Shown: piece after piece, positions 27,026 through 39,473 of the stretch
Position numbering within the stretch: position 1 is the stretch's first letter
Layout of the letters: each line of letters opens with the position of its first letter
Source: Bathynomus jamesi
Taxonomy: Eukaryota > Arthropoda > Malacostraca > Isopoda > Cirolanidae
Assembly (NCBI GenBank): GCA_023014485.1
Contig: JAJOZX010009461.1
Span: forward strand, 1 to 64,000
Direction of reading: 5' to 3'
Length of the DNA: 64,000 nucleotides
Notes under the pieces: generated by a model
The model's database searches: none
What the model saw: only the letters and a program-made list of their open reading frames with translations
What the model was told of the DNA's origin: nothing
Program-made: the position numbers and the translations under genes

Positions 27026-30000
27026 GTCAGTTTTATTTAAAGTCAGTTTTATTTAAAGTCATGTTATTTAAAGTTAGTTTTATTTAAAGTTAGTTTTATT
27101 TAAATTTAGTTTTCAAGTCCCAAGTCAGTTTTCAAGTCCAAGTCATTTCAATGCAGTCAATTGAATTCAACTTGTTTTAGTTGTTTAAGAGAAGTAATTT
27201 AAGATAATTTAAGTCAACCTTCCTTTTTGTAAAAGAGAATTTAATTCAACCTGAATTGGCAGGATGTCTTTAATTTAACCTTTTTTTTGTTTGTAAGAAA
27301 GAAATTGACCGATTTGTCTTTCTTTTCATGCTATTGTTGCGTATATAAATATATAGGAAAAATTATATATTTTATTATTTGTAACCAACACAGTTTTTAC
27401 AATTGTTTATAATAATATGATAATTATTGTAATGTATATGTGATCATAATAGTTGTGTAATAATTAATCGATCATGTACCTAATTTATCCTATATGTTTA
27501 GTTCATTAAAATGCATAATCAATTTCTATTTTTAATTTGTATTTTTCAGTTTTTTGTTCAATTAAACGTGAGTAATTGTCCTTAAATTGTTATTGTACCA
27601 TTTGTAAGGTATCAAACGAAAATTATAGTCAAATTTAATTGTGTGTCGAAATTCAATTTTAATACCGTGAGACTTACTTTCATTAATTGTAAGTTCTTCT
27701 AAGTGCGTTTAGTTTATTACCTTAATACGTGTAACTGATTTAATTATATTACTTAAATACTACCTTGAACTTAAAAGGTCCGATAACCCTATTCTCATTT
27801 TAAATTATTTTATAACTTTGTTAATTAGAAAACCTCCCGAATCCTTACACACACACACGTATACACACTATATATACTATATATACACAAACCTTATGCT
27901 AAAATCATTGGATATCACAATAAACTATTTCATTGCGTGTAAGTGCTAACTATGTAATTTAATCTTAATCATTTTGCTTACTATATATAAATTTTTCCTC
28001 ATGCACTTATTCAGTTAATTTAACAATCCTCTCAGCTAATCTGTCCCTCAAAATTATAAGATACACACTTTGTACCTAGTACACACAAATACACACTAGA
28101 CCACAGGTCTATACATCATCCACTACGTAATTCGATTTTTATCTATACTAGTCAATAAAATTAGTTTATGAATTGTACTATCATGGTAACTTTGAAAAAT
28201 CCCTGAACTTTAAAATTTATATTTTTCCCTTTTACCTATTCATCATGTATGTAAATTTTCCCACAGAAAAAGAAATTTTTGTTAAAAAAATTAAACAATT
28301 AAAATTTTTGTTGAAAATTTAAACTATCATTGATTGTTTAAATTAAAGGTTTGTCTGAACTAACGTATTAATCCTTCTATTCTGTTTGCATAAAATTAAA
28401 GTGTTAATCTTTGAATTTTTATACTTTATAAAACTCTCTAAGCAAGTGTCATGTTAAAAATTTGATTACTCTGCATTGTACTCAACGAACTCACTTGTTC
28501 CGTATAAAATTTGTATTGTAAAGAAAAATTCGTCATCTAATTTAAATTCGTTAGTATGTTATTTTCTCAGTTGTATTGTAGTAATTTATTATATTATTGT
28601 ATTAATTGTACTCTATTATATTATTGTATAAATATCATTTTAAAAGGGAGAGCAATGTAAAATGAACAATGAATAATCAATATTCATTTTTACATGAGAA
28701 CCATAATCGCCTGAGCGAGTTTTGGATAGAATTCGATTTGTACGTCTTTATTCATTACTGTATTTCTCTAATTCATCTTTTCTAATAATGACTTATACTG
28801 TACGTATGACATAATGTGAATAACTATGACGTCATAAAGTAACTTAATTCTCTTCACGTTTTCCACACCTTTAACACTGAATCACGTGTTTAGTATTTGG
28901 ACATCTTCCGTATTCAATGTATGGTAAATTCTTTAATATAAAAACTTCATTTTTCATACGTCATTATTTATTTGTGGTGTTATGTAGTATAAATATTATC
29001 ATTCAACCATATGCGCCCATATGTCCATATCTTATCTTGACCATTATCCTATATCAATTTTATTAATATTCATTATTTCTCGTGTCAGTCTGTGAAATGC
29101 AAAACTTTATGCATTCGTTCGAAATCATCCAAATACGTTCTCGTGTATTCTTTTTTTTATTTTTTACCTTTTATTTTTTATTATTTCGCCTCCCGCAATG
29201 AACTTGAAAATGCTGAGGCAAGTGATCGAATTCCGCTAATCAGCATAACTCGAACATCTGAAAACGAAAAATCTCCTCTCGCTCTAATTTCAATTTGTAT
29301 ACATTATCATGCGTTATGTTAAATCATATGTGTCATGTATGTATAAATTATCTCGTATGTGCCCATGTACTTTGTGTTGTACTAATAACTATATATAAAT
29401 ATAAAAACACTGTAAGAATTGTAAGTGACTAATGTACTTAATAATGTAATTGATGTAATGTACTTTAATAAAATTGTAATGAAATGTAATAATTTAATAT
29501 AATTTAATGTACTTTCATAACGATAATTAACGATAATAAGCGAATGTGAATTAATGGTAATTGTAATCGTAATTGTAATGAACCAAAATTACAACGTACT
29601 CTCAATGATGTACTTAGATTGTATTTATGTACTACTACGAAATTATATCGCCCTCAGAAATGTATACTCGGCGAAAATACGATTAGTTTTTATTTTTTGT
29701 TTTTTTAATTTTTATTTAGAATCTTTCATCTGATCATGTATTTAAAAAGGGGGAACTTAACCTTCAACTGCATTCCCCCAACATTTAGACTTATATGATA
29801 CATGTAATTGTAAAATTAACTTCACTTCATTACTTCACTCTTCTTTGGTCACTGCTACGAGACTCCCTTGTTAGCAGCCTCGCTGCGAGGAACGGGCAGA
29901 GGCCCCTTGCCTCCTTAATTTTTTTATATTCCGGCCTGAGCCATGGTCGAGAGAGGTCGAACCTCTACCCGTGTAAATTCAGAGCATTACCTGCACATTT

Positions 30001-31480
30001 TAGAAGTAAACTACAGTCAAAGAAATTTTTTTATCTTCTCCTTCGAGCCTTGTTCTCTTCAGGAATTTAGTCAGTAAAGTCGATAAGTTTAGTACCAAGA
30101 GAAAGTATCAGAGTATTATAGAAAGAGAAGAATTAACAACTGTCGACCCTATAGCGAGAGAAATAAATTAGAATATTATAGAAGAAACTATCGCGAGAAA
30201 TATCCGTTGCTGCCTCCCAACCAGAACCCCCATCGACTCCGAACCACCCCAGTGCCATAGACGGAGGGGTTAACAGTCTGGCGACCCTGCCAGGATAGAA
30301 ATTACCCTGCATCAGGATAAATTTGTAGCGACCCAACTACCAAGATAATAATGCTACCCGTGTAAATTCAGAGCATTACCTGCACATTTTAGAAGTAAAC
30401 TAGAGTCAAAGAAATTTTTTTATCTTCTCCTTCGAGCCTTGTTCTCTTCAGGAACAGGAGTTAAAAGTCACAGAAGTTAATTGTCACAGAAGTTAATTGT
30501 CACAGAGATAATTGTCACAGAGTTAAATGTCACAGAGTTAAATGTCACAGAATTAATGTCACAGAATTATTTTCAGTTATTTTCAGTTATTTTCACTATT
30601 ATAGTTAGTAGAGAATAATTTTATTTTATGTGTCAAACATAATATTAGTGTAACTTCGCGTACATTCGAGTGAAATGTTGTTTTCATTTTTTATTTTTGT
30701 TTACAATTTTTTTCAAATTATTGAATTAAATTGACTTGCAAATAAGAAAGAAAGTTTATAGAGTTTATAAAGCTATAGAGATACTTGAAGCAGTTTCAAG
30801 TTCCAATATCAGTTTTCAGATGGTTGCATCCAAGAGGGACAACCAAACCCCAGAGATTTATAGATACTTGAAGTAGTTTCACGTCAATTTTAGTTGCAAT
30901 AAGTTGCAAATCAATTTTCAGACAATTTCAGTTGGTTGTAACCAAGAGGGACAACCAAACCCAGAGATTAATAGTCTTCACTTGATAGCAATTCAAGTGC
31001 AAGTCAGTTTCATTTTCAGTAGACTCCACTTGATAGAGTTCAAGTGCAGTCAATTTCAGTCAGTTTAGTTTGAAGATACTTGATAGAGTTCAAGTTAGAC
31101 AGTTTCAGTTTCAAGATACTTGATAAGAGTTCAAGTCAGAAGGTTGCATCCAGAGGGACAACCGCCCCAGAGATTATAGAAGTACTCAAGTCAGTTGTAG
31201 TCAGTCAGTCAGTTTGAAGTCAGTCAGTCAGTTTCAAGTCAGTTCAAATCAGTTCAAGTCAGTTTAAGTCAGTTTAAGTCAGTTTGAAGTCAGTCAGTTT
31301 TAATTCAGTCAGTCAGTTTCAAGTTAATCAGTTTCAAGTAGTTTCGAAGTTTCAGTCAATTTCGAAGTTTCAGTCAGTTTCGAAGTTTCAGTCAGTTTTG
31401 AAGTTTCAGTCAGTTTCGAAGTTTCAGTCAGTTTTGAAGTTTCAGTCAGTTTCGAAATTTCAGTCAGTTTTGAAGTTTCA
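27026..31480 (+). repeat. Satellite A, right-arm monomer 3
   Basis: This 4455 bp plus-oriented copy is complete and nearly identical to its neighbours. Structured core about 29865-29970, inverted repeat about 28655-28695. Confidence 0.92.
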
Positions 31481-33296
31481 GTCAGTTTTATTTAAAGTCA
31501 GTTTTATTTAAAGTCATTGTTATTTAAAGTTAGTTTTATTTAAAGTTAGTTTTATTTAAATTTAGTTTTCAAGTCCCAAGTCAGTTTTCAAGTCCCAAGT
31601 CATTTCAATGCAGTCAATTGAATTCAACTTTTTTTAGTTGTTTAAGAGAATTAGTTTAAGAGAATGTAATTTAAGATAATTTAAGTCAACCTTCCTTTTT
31701 GTAAAAGAGAATTTAATTCAACCTGAATTGGCAGGATGTCTTTAATTTAACCTTTTTTTTGTTTGTAAGAAAGAAATTGACCGATTTGTCTTTCTTTTCA
31801 TGCTATTGTTGCGTATATAAATATATAGGAAAAATTATATATTTTATTATTTGTAACCAACACAGTTTTTACAATTGTTTATAATAATATTGATAATTAT
31901 TGTAATGTATATGTGATCATAATAGTTGTGTAATAATTAATCGATCATGTACCTAATTTATCCTATATGTTTAGTTCATTAAAATGCATAATCAATTTCT
32001 ATTTTTAATTTGTATTTTTCAGTTTTTTGTTCAATTAAACGTGAGTAATTGTCCTTAAATTGTTATTGTACCATTTGTAAGGTATCAAACGAAAATTATA
32101 GTCAAATTTAATTGTGTGTCGAAATTCAATTTTAATACCGTGAGACTTACTTTCATTAATTGTAAGTTCTTCTAAGTGCGTTTAGTTTATTACCTTAATA
32201 CGTGTAACTGATTTAATTATATACTTAAATACTACCTTGAACTTAAAAGGTCCGATAACCCTATTCTCATTTTAAATTATTTTATAACTTTGTTAATTAG
32301 AAAACCTCCCGAATCCTTACACACACACACACGTATACACACTATATATACTATATATACACAAACCTTATGCTAAAATCATTGGATATCACAATAAACT
32401 ATTTCATTGCGTGTAAGTGCTAACTATGTAATTTAATCTTAATCATTTTGCTTACTATATATAAATTTTTCCTCATGCACTTATTCAGTTAATTTAACAA
32501 TCCTCTCAGCTAATCTGTCCCTCAAAATTATAAGATACACACTTTGTACCTAGTACACACAAATACACACTAGACCACAGGTCTATACATCATCCACTAC
32601 GTAATTCGATTTTTATCTATACTATCAATAAAATTAGTTTATGAATTGTACTATCATGGTAACTTTGAAAATCCCTGAACTTTAAAATTTATATTTTTCC
32701 CTTTTACCGATTCATCATGTATGTAAATTTTCCCACAGAAAAAGAAATTTTGTTAAAAAAATTAAACAATTAAAATTTTTGAAAATTTAAACTATCATTG
32801 ATTGTTTAAATTAAAGGTTTGTCTGAACAAACGTATTAATCCTTCTATTCTGTTTGCATAAAATTAAAGTGTTAATCTTTGAATTTTTATACTTTATAAA
32901 ACTCTCTAAGCAAGTGTCATGTTAAAAATTTGATTACTCTGCATTGTACTCAACGAACTCACTTGTTCCGTATAAAATTTGTATTGTAAAGAAAAATTCG
33001 TCATCTAATTTCAATTCGTTAGGATGTTATTTTTTCAGTTGTATTGTAGTAATTGTATTATATTATTGTATTAATTGAACCCTATTATATTATTGTATAA
33101 ATATCATTTTAAAAGGGGAGAGCAATGTAAAAATGAACAATGAATAATCAATATTCATTTTTACATGAGAACCAAAATCGCCTGAGCGAGTTTTGGATAG
33201 AATTCGATTTGTACGTCTTTATTCATTACTGTATTTCTGTAATTCATCTTTTCTAGTAATGACTTGTACTGTACGTATGACATAATGTGAATAACT
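31481..33296 (+). repeat. Satellite A, right-arm partial monomer at array edge
   Basis: The copy breaks off after GTGAATAACT at 33296. The last 700 bases carry scattered base substitutions (for example near 32625, 32828, 33020, 33070, 33175 and 33255) rather than mainly one-base losses. Diverged copies at an array edge are expected when gene conversion homogenises the inside of an array. Confidence 0.88.
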
Positions 33297-33637
33297 TATT
33301 TTATTAGATTATTTTATTAGATTTTATTATTGTACAGTGTATTTATGACATTTGTATTTACTTAGTTATATGATTGGTTTTAAGATGCTTCTATTTAGTC
33401 ACTGAAGCTGGCCCCTGATTGGACCGAAACGTTTGGCCAATAAATGTTGAGAGTCGTATCACTTGTTTTCATATTCCTATTGAGGATAAAGTCATCCTTG
33501 GTCTTTTTCCAGTTCGACTGTCCCCTCTACCCTTTCTTTTTCCTCTGTCTTTCCTCTCACTTTTTCTGTGTTTTTCCGCCGAGATATGCCCTTTTAAATA
33601 GAGGCGAATCGGTTATTCCCGAACTTAAAAAAAAAAA
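33297..33637 (+). mobile_element. Retroelement 3' fragment, probably Penelope-like
   Basis: The fragment lies between the end of the A array and a microsatellite. It has a hammerhead-like motif at 33398-33437, then an AATAAA word (33439-33444), a pyrimidine-rich stretch, and a run of 11 A at 33627-33637. Bases 33491-33637 are about 85-90% alike, by eye, to 49622-49772, which also ends in an A run followed by a microsatellite. No protein-coding part remains. Assignment to a PLE rests on the hammerhead-like motif and is inference. Confidence 0.5.
33398..33437 (+). ncRNA. Degenerate small hammerhead ribozyme motif
   Basis: Stem I: GTCA 33398-33401 with TGGC 33434-33437 (one G-T pair). Core: CTGAAGC 33402-33408, which matches CTGANGA except C for the last A. 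Stem II: GGCCC with GGACC (one mismatch), loop TGATT. Then GAAA 33426-33429 and a four-base palindromic stem III ACGT 33429-33432, with T at the cleavage position 33433. Small hammerheads with almost no stem III are known in Penelope-like elements and act as dimers. The changed core base suggests reduced or no activity. Confidence 0.5.
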
Positions 33638-33799
33638 TGTATTTATTATATATATATACATATATGTGTGTGCGTACATATATATGTATATGTATATATA
33701 CATATATATATATATGTGTATAATATATATACATATATATATGTATATAATGTTTATAGACATATATATATATATATATGTGTGTATATGTATATATGC

Positions 33800-33836
<37 letters not shown>

Positions 33837-34001
33837 CGTGTATGTATATATACATATATATATGGTATATAATATATATTTATGTGTATATATGTATATA
33901 TGTATATATAATGTATATGTATATATATATATGTATATGTATATTAATATATATATATATATGTCTGTGTGTGTATGTATATATACATATATGTATACAT
34001 A

Positions 34002-34039
<38 letters not shown>

Positions 34040-34087
34040 CATATATATATATATATATATATGTATACATATATATATACTGTATAT
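33638..34087. repeat. Microsatellite (TA)n/(TG)n/(TACA)n
   Basis: A compound tract of TATATA, TGTGTG and ATATACATATAT words. It ends exactly at the GTTAACCC motif of satellite B. Long open frames reading Y, I, V, C, H and T repeats on both strands are by-products of the tract. Confidence 0.95.
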
Positions 34088-36936
34088 GTTAACCCTCCGT
34101 CTATGGCCTTGGGTTGGTTCGAAGTCGACAGGAGTTCTGGTTGGGAGGCAGCAACGGATATTTCTCGCGATAGTTTTTTCTTTCATAACATTCTAATTTT
34201 TCTCTCACTATAGGGTCGACAGACTGTTAATTCTTCTCTTTCTATGCCACTGGGTGGGTTAGGAGGATTCCGTGGAAACTTACTAAATTCTCTGAGGATT
34301 TCCTGATGCTTCTTTTACTGTAGTTTTACTGTAGTTTACTTCTAAAAATGTACAGGTAATACTCTGAATTTACAGGGGTAGTGGTTCGACCTCTTTCGAC
34401 CATGGCTCAGGCGGGAATCTAAAAATTAAGGAGGCAAGGGGCTTCTGCCCCTACTCGTAGCGAGGCTGCTAACAAGGGAGTGATTCGAAGTAATCGAAGT
34501 CGGAGTGAAGAAGTGAAGTGACTTTTACAATTACATGCTTTATACATATAATCTAAATTTTGGGGGAATGCGGTTTGAAGGTTAAGTTCCCCCACTTTAA
34601 ACACATGATCAGATTTTTGAAAGATTCCAAATAAAAATTTAAAAAATAGAACTAAAAAATAAATAATCGTATTTTCGCCGAGTATTCATTTCTAAAGGGC
34701 GACATAATTTCGTAGTACATTAAGTACAATCCAAGTACACCCTGAGTACATTGTAATTTCGGGTTTACAACAATTATGATTATAATTATGGATTAGTTCA
34801 TATTCACTTAGTATCGTTTAATTACCCTTCCATTTAAAGTACATTATTACAATATATATTAAATTATTATCGTTTAATTAAAGTTTCATTAAAGTACATT
34901 ACAAGTTATTATCATTAATTACAGTTTCATTAAAGTACATTATGTCGTTTACAATTCTTAGTGTTTTTATATTTATATATGGTTATTAGTACAACACAAA
35001 GTACATGGGCACATACAGTATATATTTACACAACATGACACACATGATAATAAGTTATAAATTTGAAATCAGAGGTAGAGGAGGTCTTTCGTTTTCAGAT
35101 GTTCGATTTATGCTGTGATTAGCGAAATTTGACCACTTGCCTAAGGGTTTTCGAGTTCATTGCGGGAGGCGAAATAATTAAAAATAAAAAGTAAAAAATA
35201 AAAAATAATAATACATGAGAACGTATTTGGACGATTTTGAACGAACAGGTACGGAGGCATAAAGTTTTGTACCATTTCGTAGATTGACACGAGTAAAAAT
35301 GAATATTTAATAAAATTGATATAGGATAATGGTCAAGATAGGACATGGATGTATGAATGAACAACATATAAATAATGACGTATAGAGTGTACAGTTTTCT
35401 TTTTGTTAAAGAATTTCTATACATTGTATACTAGAGATATGATGAAGGGAAATTAATGACGGGAAAATGTGAAGGGAATTAAGTTACTTTATGACGTCGT
35501 AGTTATTTACTTCATACGTACAGTATAACCTGTATAAGTCATTATTGGGGGATTTAAAAGAAACGAATTAGAGACAAAGAGTGGGTATTAAGGACTAAGA
35601 AGTACAACTACGGATTCCAATCCTGTTATATGCAATGTGTATGCATAATCTAGGTTCGAGGGTGAGATGCAAGACAACCATAATTAATTATAATAAATTC
35701 TATAACAAATGAAAAATGGAAAAATGGATACGACTAAACCATAGAAATGGTAGATCGTAGAGTTGTGACAAACAAAAATAGAAAGCAACAAATGAAATTT
35801 TTATCCAAAATAGCATCAGGCGACTTTGGCTCCTCATGTAAAAATGGCTATGGATTATTCATTTTTACAGTGCTCTCACCTTTAGAATGATATTAATAAA
35901 ATAATATAATACAATACAATTGAGAAAATAACATCCTAATGAATTCAAATTAGATGATGACGAATTTTTCTTTACATTATGAATTTTATACATTTATACA
36001 GAACAAGTGATTTTGGGTGGTTGAGTACAACGCGCAGTAATCAAATCTTTAGCATGACACTTGCTTAGAGAGCTATTATAAACTAAAAATTCAAAGATTA
36101 ATACTTTAATTTATGCAAACAGAATACAAGGATTAATACGTTAATTTAGATAAACAATTAAGTTAGACAAACAATGATATTGTTAAATTTTTAACAAAAT
36201 TTTATTTTTCTGTGGGAAAAATTACATACATTATGAAGAGTACGTAAAAGGGAAAAATATAAATTTTAAAGTTCAGGAATTTTTCAAAGTTACCATGATC
36301 GTACAATCTATAAACTAATTTTATTGACTATTGTAGGTAAAAATCGAATTACGTAATGCATGATGTATAGACCTGTGGTCAATTGTGTATTTGTGTGTAT
36401 TAGGTACAGAGTTAGTGGTTGAGGATATGTCCAAATGGGGAAAAGGGATTTATTGTTGAAGTTATACGTAAATGCGCATACGTATATATACGTGTAGTTA
36501 GAACATGAGTATTGAGTATGTGGATTATGAGAGTGATTGGTTCATCCCGTGAAGAAATAGATCATTAGTGGTCATTGGTGGATTAGGATTATGTCCGTAT
36601 ATATATTTATATATACACTTTAAGGAACACATTAGCTTTGGTTAAAATAACTTATTAAATGCATGAACAAAAATTTATATGTAGTAAGCAAAAATAATTA
36701 AGATTAAATAGCATAGTTAGCACTTACACGCATTGAAATAGTTTATTGTGATATCCAATGATTTTAGCATAAGGTTTGTGTGTGTATATAGTATATATAG
36801 TGTCAATACGTGTGTGTGTGTGGTGTGTGTGTGTGTGTGTGTGTGTGTAAGGATTCGGGAAGTTTTGTTGAATTAACAAAGTTATATAATAATTTAAATT
36901 GAGAGTAGGGTTATAGAATCTTTTAAGTTTAAGTCA

Positions 36937-36965
36937 ATTATTATTATTATTATTATTATTATTAT
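36937..36965. repeat. (ATT)n microsatellite
   Basis: About nine ATT units in B monomer 1; the matching run in monomer 2 is at 42402-42431. Confidence 0.9.
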
Positions 36966-37300
36966 AAAATCCTTTAAGTTCAAGGTAGTATTTAAGTATT
37001 TAATTAAATCAGTTACACGTATTAAGGTAATGAAAAAAAACGCACTTAGAGGATCTTACAAGTAATGAAAGTAAATCTCACGGTATTAAAATTTAAATTT
37101 TAACATGGAATTAAATTCGACTAGTAACATTCCTAGCCATATATGAGTGTGTCAAATTGACTATAATTTTCGTTTAATGCCTCAACAGATGGTATAATAA
37201 TAATTTAACGATAATTACTCAATATTAATTGAATAAAGAAAATGAAAAATACAAATTAAAAATAGAAATCAATTATGCATTTTAATGAGCTAAACATATA

Positions 37301-37690
37301 ATATACTCAAAAATTAAAGAAAATCCGGCCAAGAATAAAATAAGTTATTGAAATGGAAGGAAAGCATTTCGAACAATTTTTTTTTTATAATTTCAGGTAA
37401 ATTTTACATTAAAAATTATTTTTATATAAAAAAAATATTAAAAAGGTTTAATAATTTAAACGAAAGAGTATGATTTTTCTACTTAAGTAGAAAAATCATA
37501 CTCTCGTTAAATGTTGATAGAATTTCAATTATTTGATATTTTAGTCTGAAAACTTGTTTGCATATAGATAAATACATATGTTTTATTGTGTAGAAGTTTT
37601 ATTAAAATTAAATGACAAAATAAAAAAACACAACTGAAATTTAGTGTATGTGCGGTCATACGGGTAAATTTCCCGACCATACAGAGCAGC
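37301..37690. mobile_element. 390 bp insertion specific to satellite B, with a 40 bp perfect palindrome
   Basis: Family A reads from ...AACATATAGG directly to ATAAATTAGGTACATG. Family B has about 390 extra bases at this place, starting ATACTCAAAAATTAAAG and ending ...ACAGAGCAGC. The ends are not clear inverted repeats and no target duplication is certain, so the class is unknown. Inside, 37465-37504 is a perfect 40 bp palindrome (centre CTTAAG). Both B copies carry it, so the insertion is older than the B duplication. Confidence 0.55.
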
Positions 37691-38199
37691 ATAAATTAGG
37701 TACATGATCGATTAATTATTACACAATTACTCTCATCATATAATCACAATAATTATAAAAATTGTTACGAACAATTGTAAAAACGCTTTTGGTTACAATT
37801 AATAAAATATATAATTTTACCTATATATTTATATATGCAACAATGGTTTGAAAAAAAAAAGACAAATCTCTCAATTTCCTAAAAAAAAAAAAAAAAGGTT
37901 AAACTAAAGACACAAACCGGTCAATTCAGGTTGAATTTAATTATCTTTTACAACAAAAAGAAAGGTTGAATTAAATTCTCTTAAACAACAAAAAAGAAAA
38001 GTTGAATTCAGTTGACGACATTGAAATGACTTGAGACTTGAAAACTGACTTGGGACTTGAAAACTGACTACAATTGTCTTGGGACTGACTACAGCTTTTT
38101 TTAAACTAACTAAAAAATTTTTGAAACTACAATTTTTTTGAAACTGGCTACAACTTTTTTGAAACTGAAACTGACTTGCAACTGACTACAAGTGACTTG

Positions 38200-38290
38200 C
38201 AACTGACTGACTTGAAACTGACTGACTTGAAACTGACTGACTTGAAACTGACTGACTTGAAACTGACTGACTTGGAACTGACTAACTTGG
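38200..38290. repeat. 15 bp tandem array GAAACTGACTGACTT
   Basis: Four to five direct copies in B monomer 1 and one fewer in monomer 2 (43660-43740). It lies where family A has its 18 bp array and looks derived from the same words. Open frames here (SFKSV or LTDLK repeats) come from the period of 15. Confidence 0.85.
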
Positions 38291-39473
38291 AACTGACTAA
38301 CTTGGACCTGACTAGCAACTTGAATCTGACTTGCAACTTGAAACTGAAACTTCTAACTTGAACTCTATCAAGTATCTTCAAACTGAACTGACTGAAATTG
38401 ACTGCACTTGAACTCTATCAAGTAGAGTCTATTATTCTCTGGGTTTTGTTGTCCCTCTTGGAAGCAACCAACTAACTGAAACTAACTGAAATGGACTGCA
38501 CTGAACTGCTATCAGTGGAAACTATTAATCTCTGGGGTTTGGTTGTCCCTCTTGGATACAACAAACTGAAACTGAAAACTAATTTGCAACTTATTTGCAA
38601 CTAAAACTGACTTGGAACTGATTTGCAAAAGATTTGTAACTAAAACTGACTCGAAACTACTTCAAGTATCTCTATAAATCTCTGGGGTTTGGTTGTCCCT
38701 CTTGGATGCAACCAACTGAAACTGAAAACTGAAACTGGAACTTGAAACTGCTTCAAGTATCTCTATAACTCTATAAACTCTCTATAAACTCTCTCTTTCT
38801 TAATTTGCAAGTAAATTCAATTCAATAATTTGAAAAAATTGTAAACAAAAATATAAAATGTAAACAACATTTCACTCAAATGTACGCGAAGGTACGGTAA
38901 TAATATGCTTGGTACATTAAATAAAATTATACTATACTAACTATAATACTGGAAATAACTGACAATTAACTCTCTGACAATTAACTCTATGACTTTTAAC
39001 TTTGTGACTTTTAACTTCTGTGAAAATCAACTTCTGTGAAAATAACTGTTTCAATAAAAAAAATGTATCACTGGTGTCTGAAATGTTCAGTTTCTTGTTA
39101 ACACTGGCTTGATACTCATTATTAACTGTTAATAATACTGACTTTTCAAGTGTATATAAATTACTTAAAAAAACAAACTCTGTACTTAACATTTCTACGG
39201 CGAAATCCTTGGAGACGTCTCTTGCTGGCTACTTGTTCTTGGATGAAAACTAGGCGTGGAGAATTTGGAGTCGCGACACACCGGTTCAAGGGGGTATTGA
39301 CGAACGAGAAGTCGTGACACGCCGGTCAACTGGTGGGTCTTATTATCTTGGTAGTAGGGTCGCTACAATGTTTATCCTGATGCAGGGTAATTTCTATCCT
39401 GACCAAAGAGTGGCTACTTGTTAAAATCCTGGTTAAAGGGTAATTTCTATCCCGGCCAATTGGTCGCCAGTCT

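Larger units (their letters stand above)
2600..33296. repeat. Large inverted repeat, arms about 14.9 kb
   Basis: Family A monomers are minus up to 17504 and plus from 17505. Base 17504 pairs with about 18414, and 33296 pairs with about 2600, giving arms of about 14.9 kb around a 909-base spacer. The arms are very similar but not mirror images: 18 bp array lengths differ at mirrored positions (13451 versus 22340; 4488 versus 31284), while 8939 and 26796 match. Confidence 0.85.
34088..39473 (-). repeat. Satellite B monomer 1
   Basis: A 5386 bp copy of a family related to A and in the left-arm orientation. It begins at GTTAACCC and contains a structured core (about 34385-34490, with changed stems), GTACATTA words, the inverted repeat (about 35838-35879), (GT)n near 36810, an (ATT)n run at 36937-36965, a 390 bp B-specific insertion at 37301-37690, a 15 bp array (38200-38290), three GGTTG hairpins (38445-38730), and a B/C-specific segment with two GACACRCCGGT words (about 39270-39330). 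It lacks about 70 bases after 34310 that monomer 2 has. No coding sequence is supported. Confidence 0.88.

Noticed and set aside
1..33296. Ribosomal DNA spacer with sub-repeats
   Set aside because: No rRNA gene is present in any of about eight monomers, so the unit cannot be an rDNA repeat.
33594..34213. Long open frames of Y, I, V, C, H and T residues in microsatellites (also 46769-47090, 49167-50180, 52552-53083, 53931-54399, 62767-63270)
   Set aside because: Found on both strands at once and explained by 2- and 4-base repeats.
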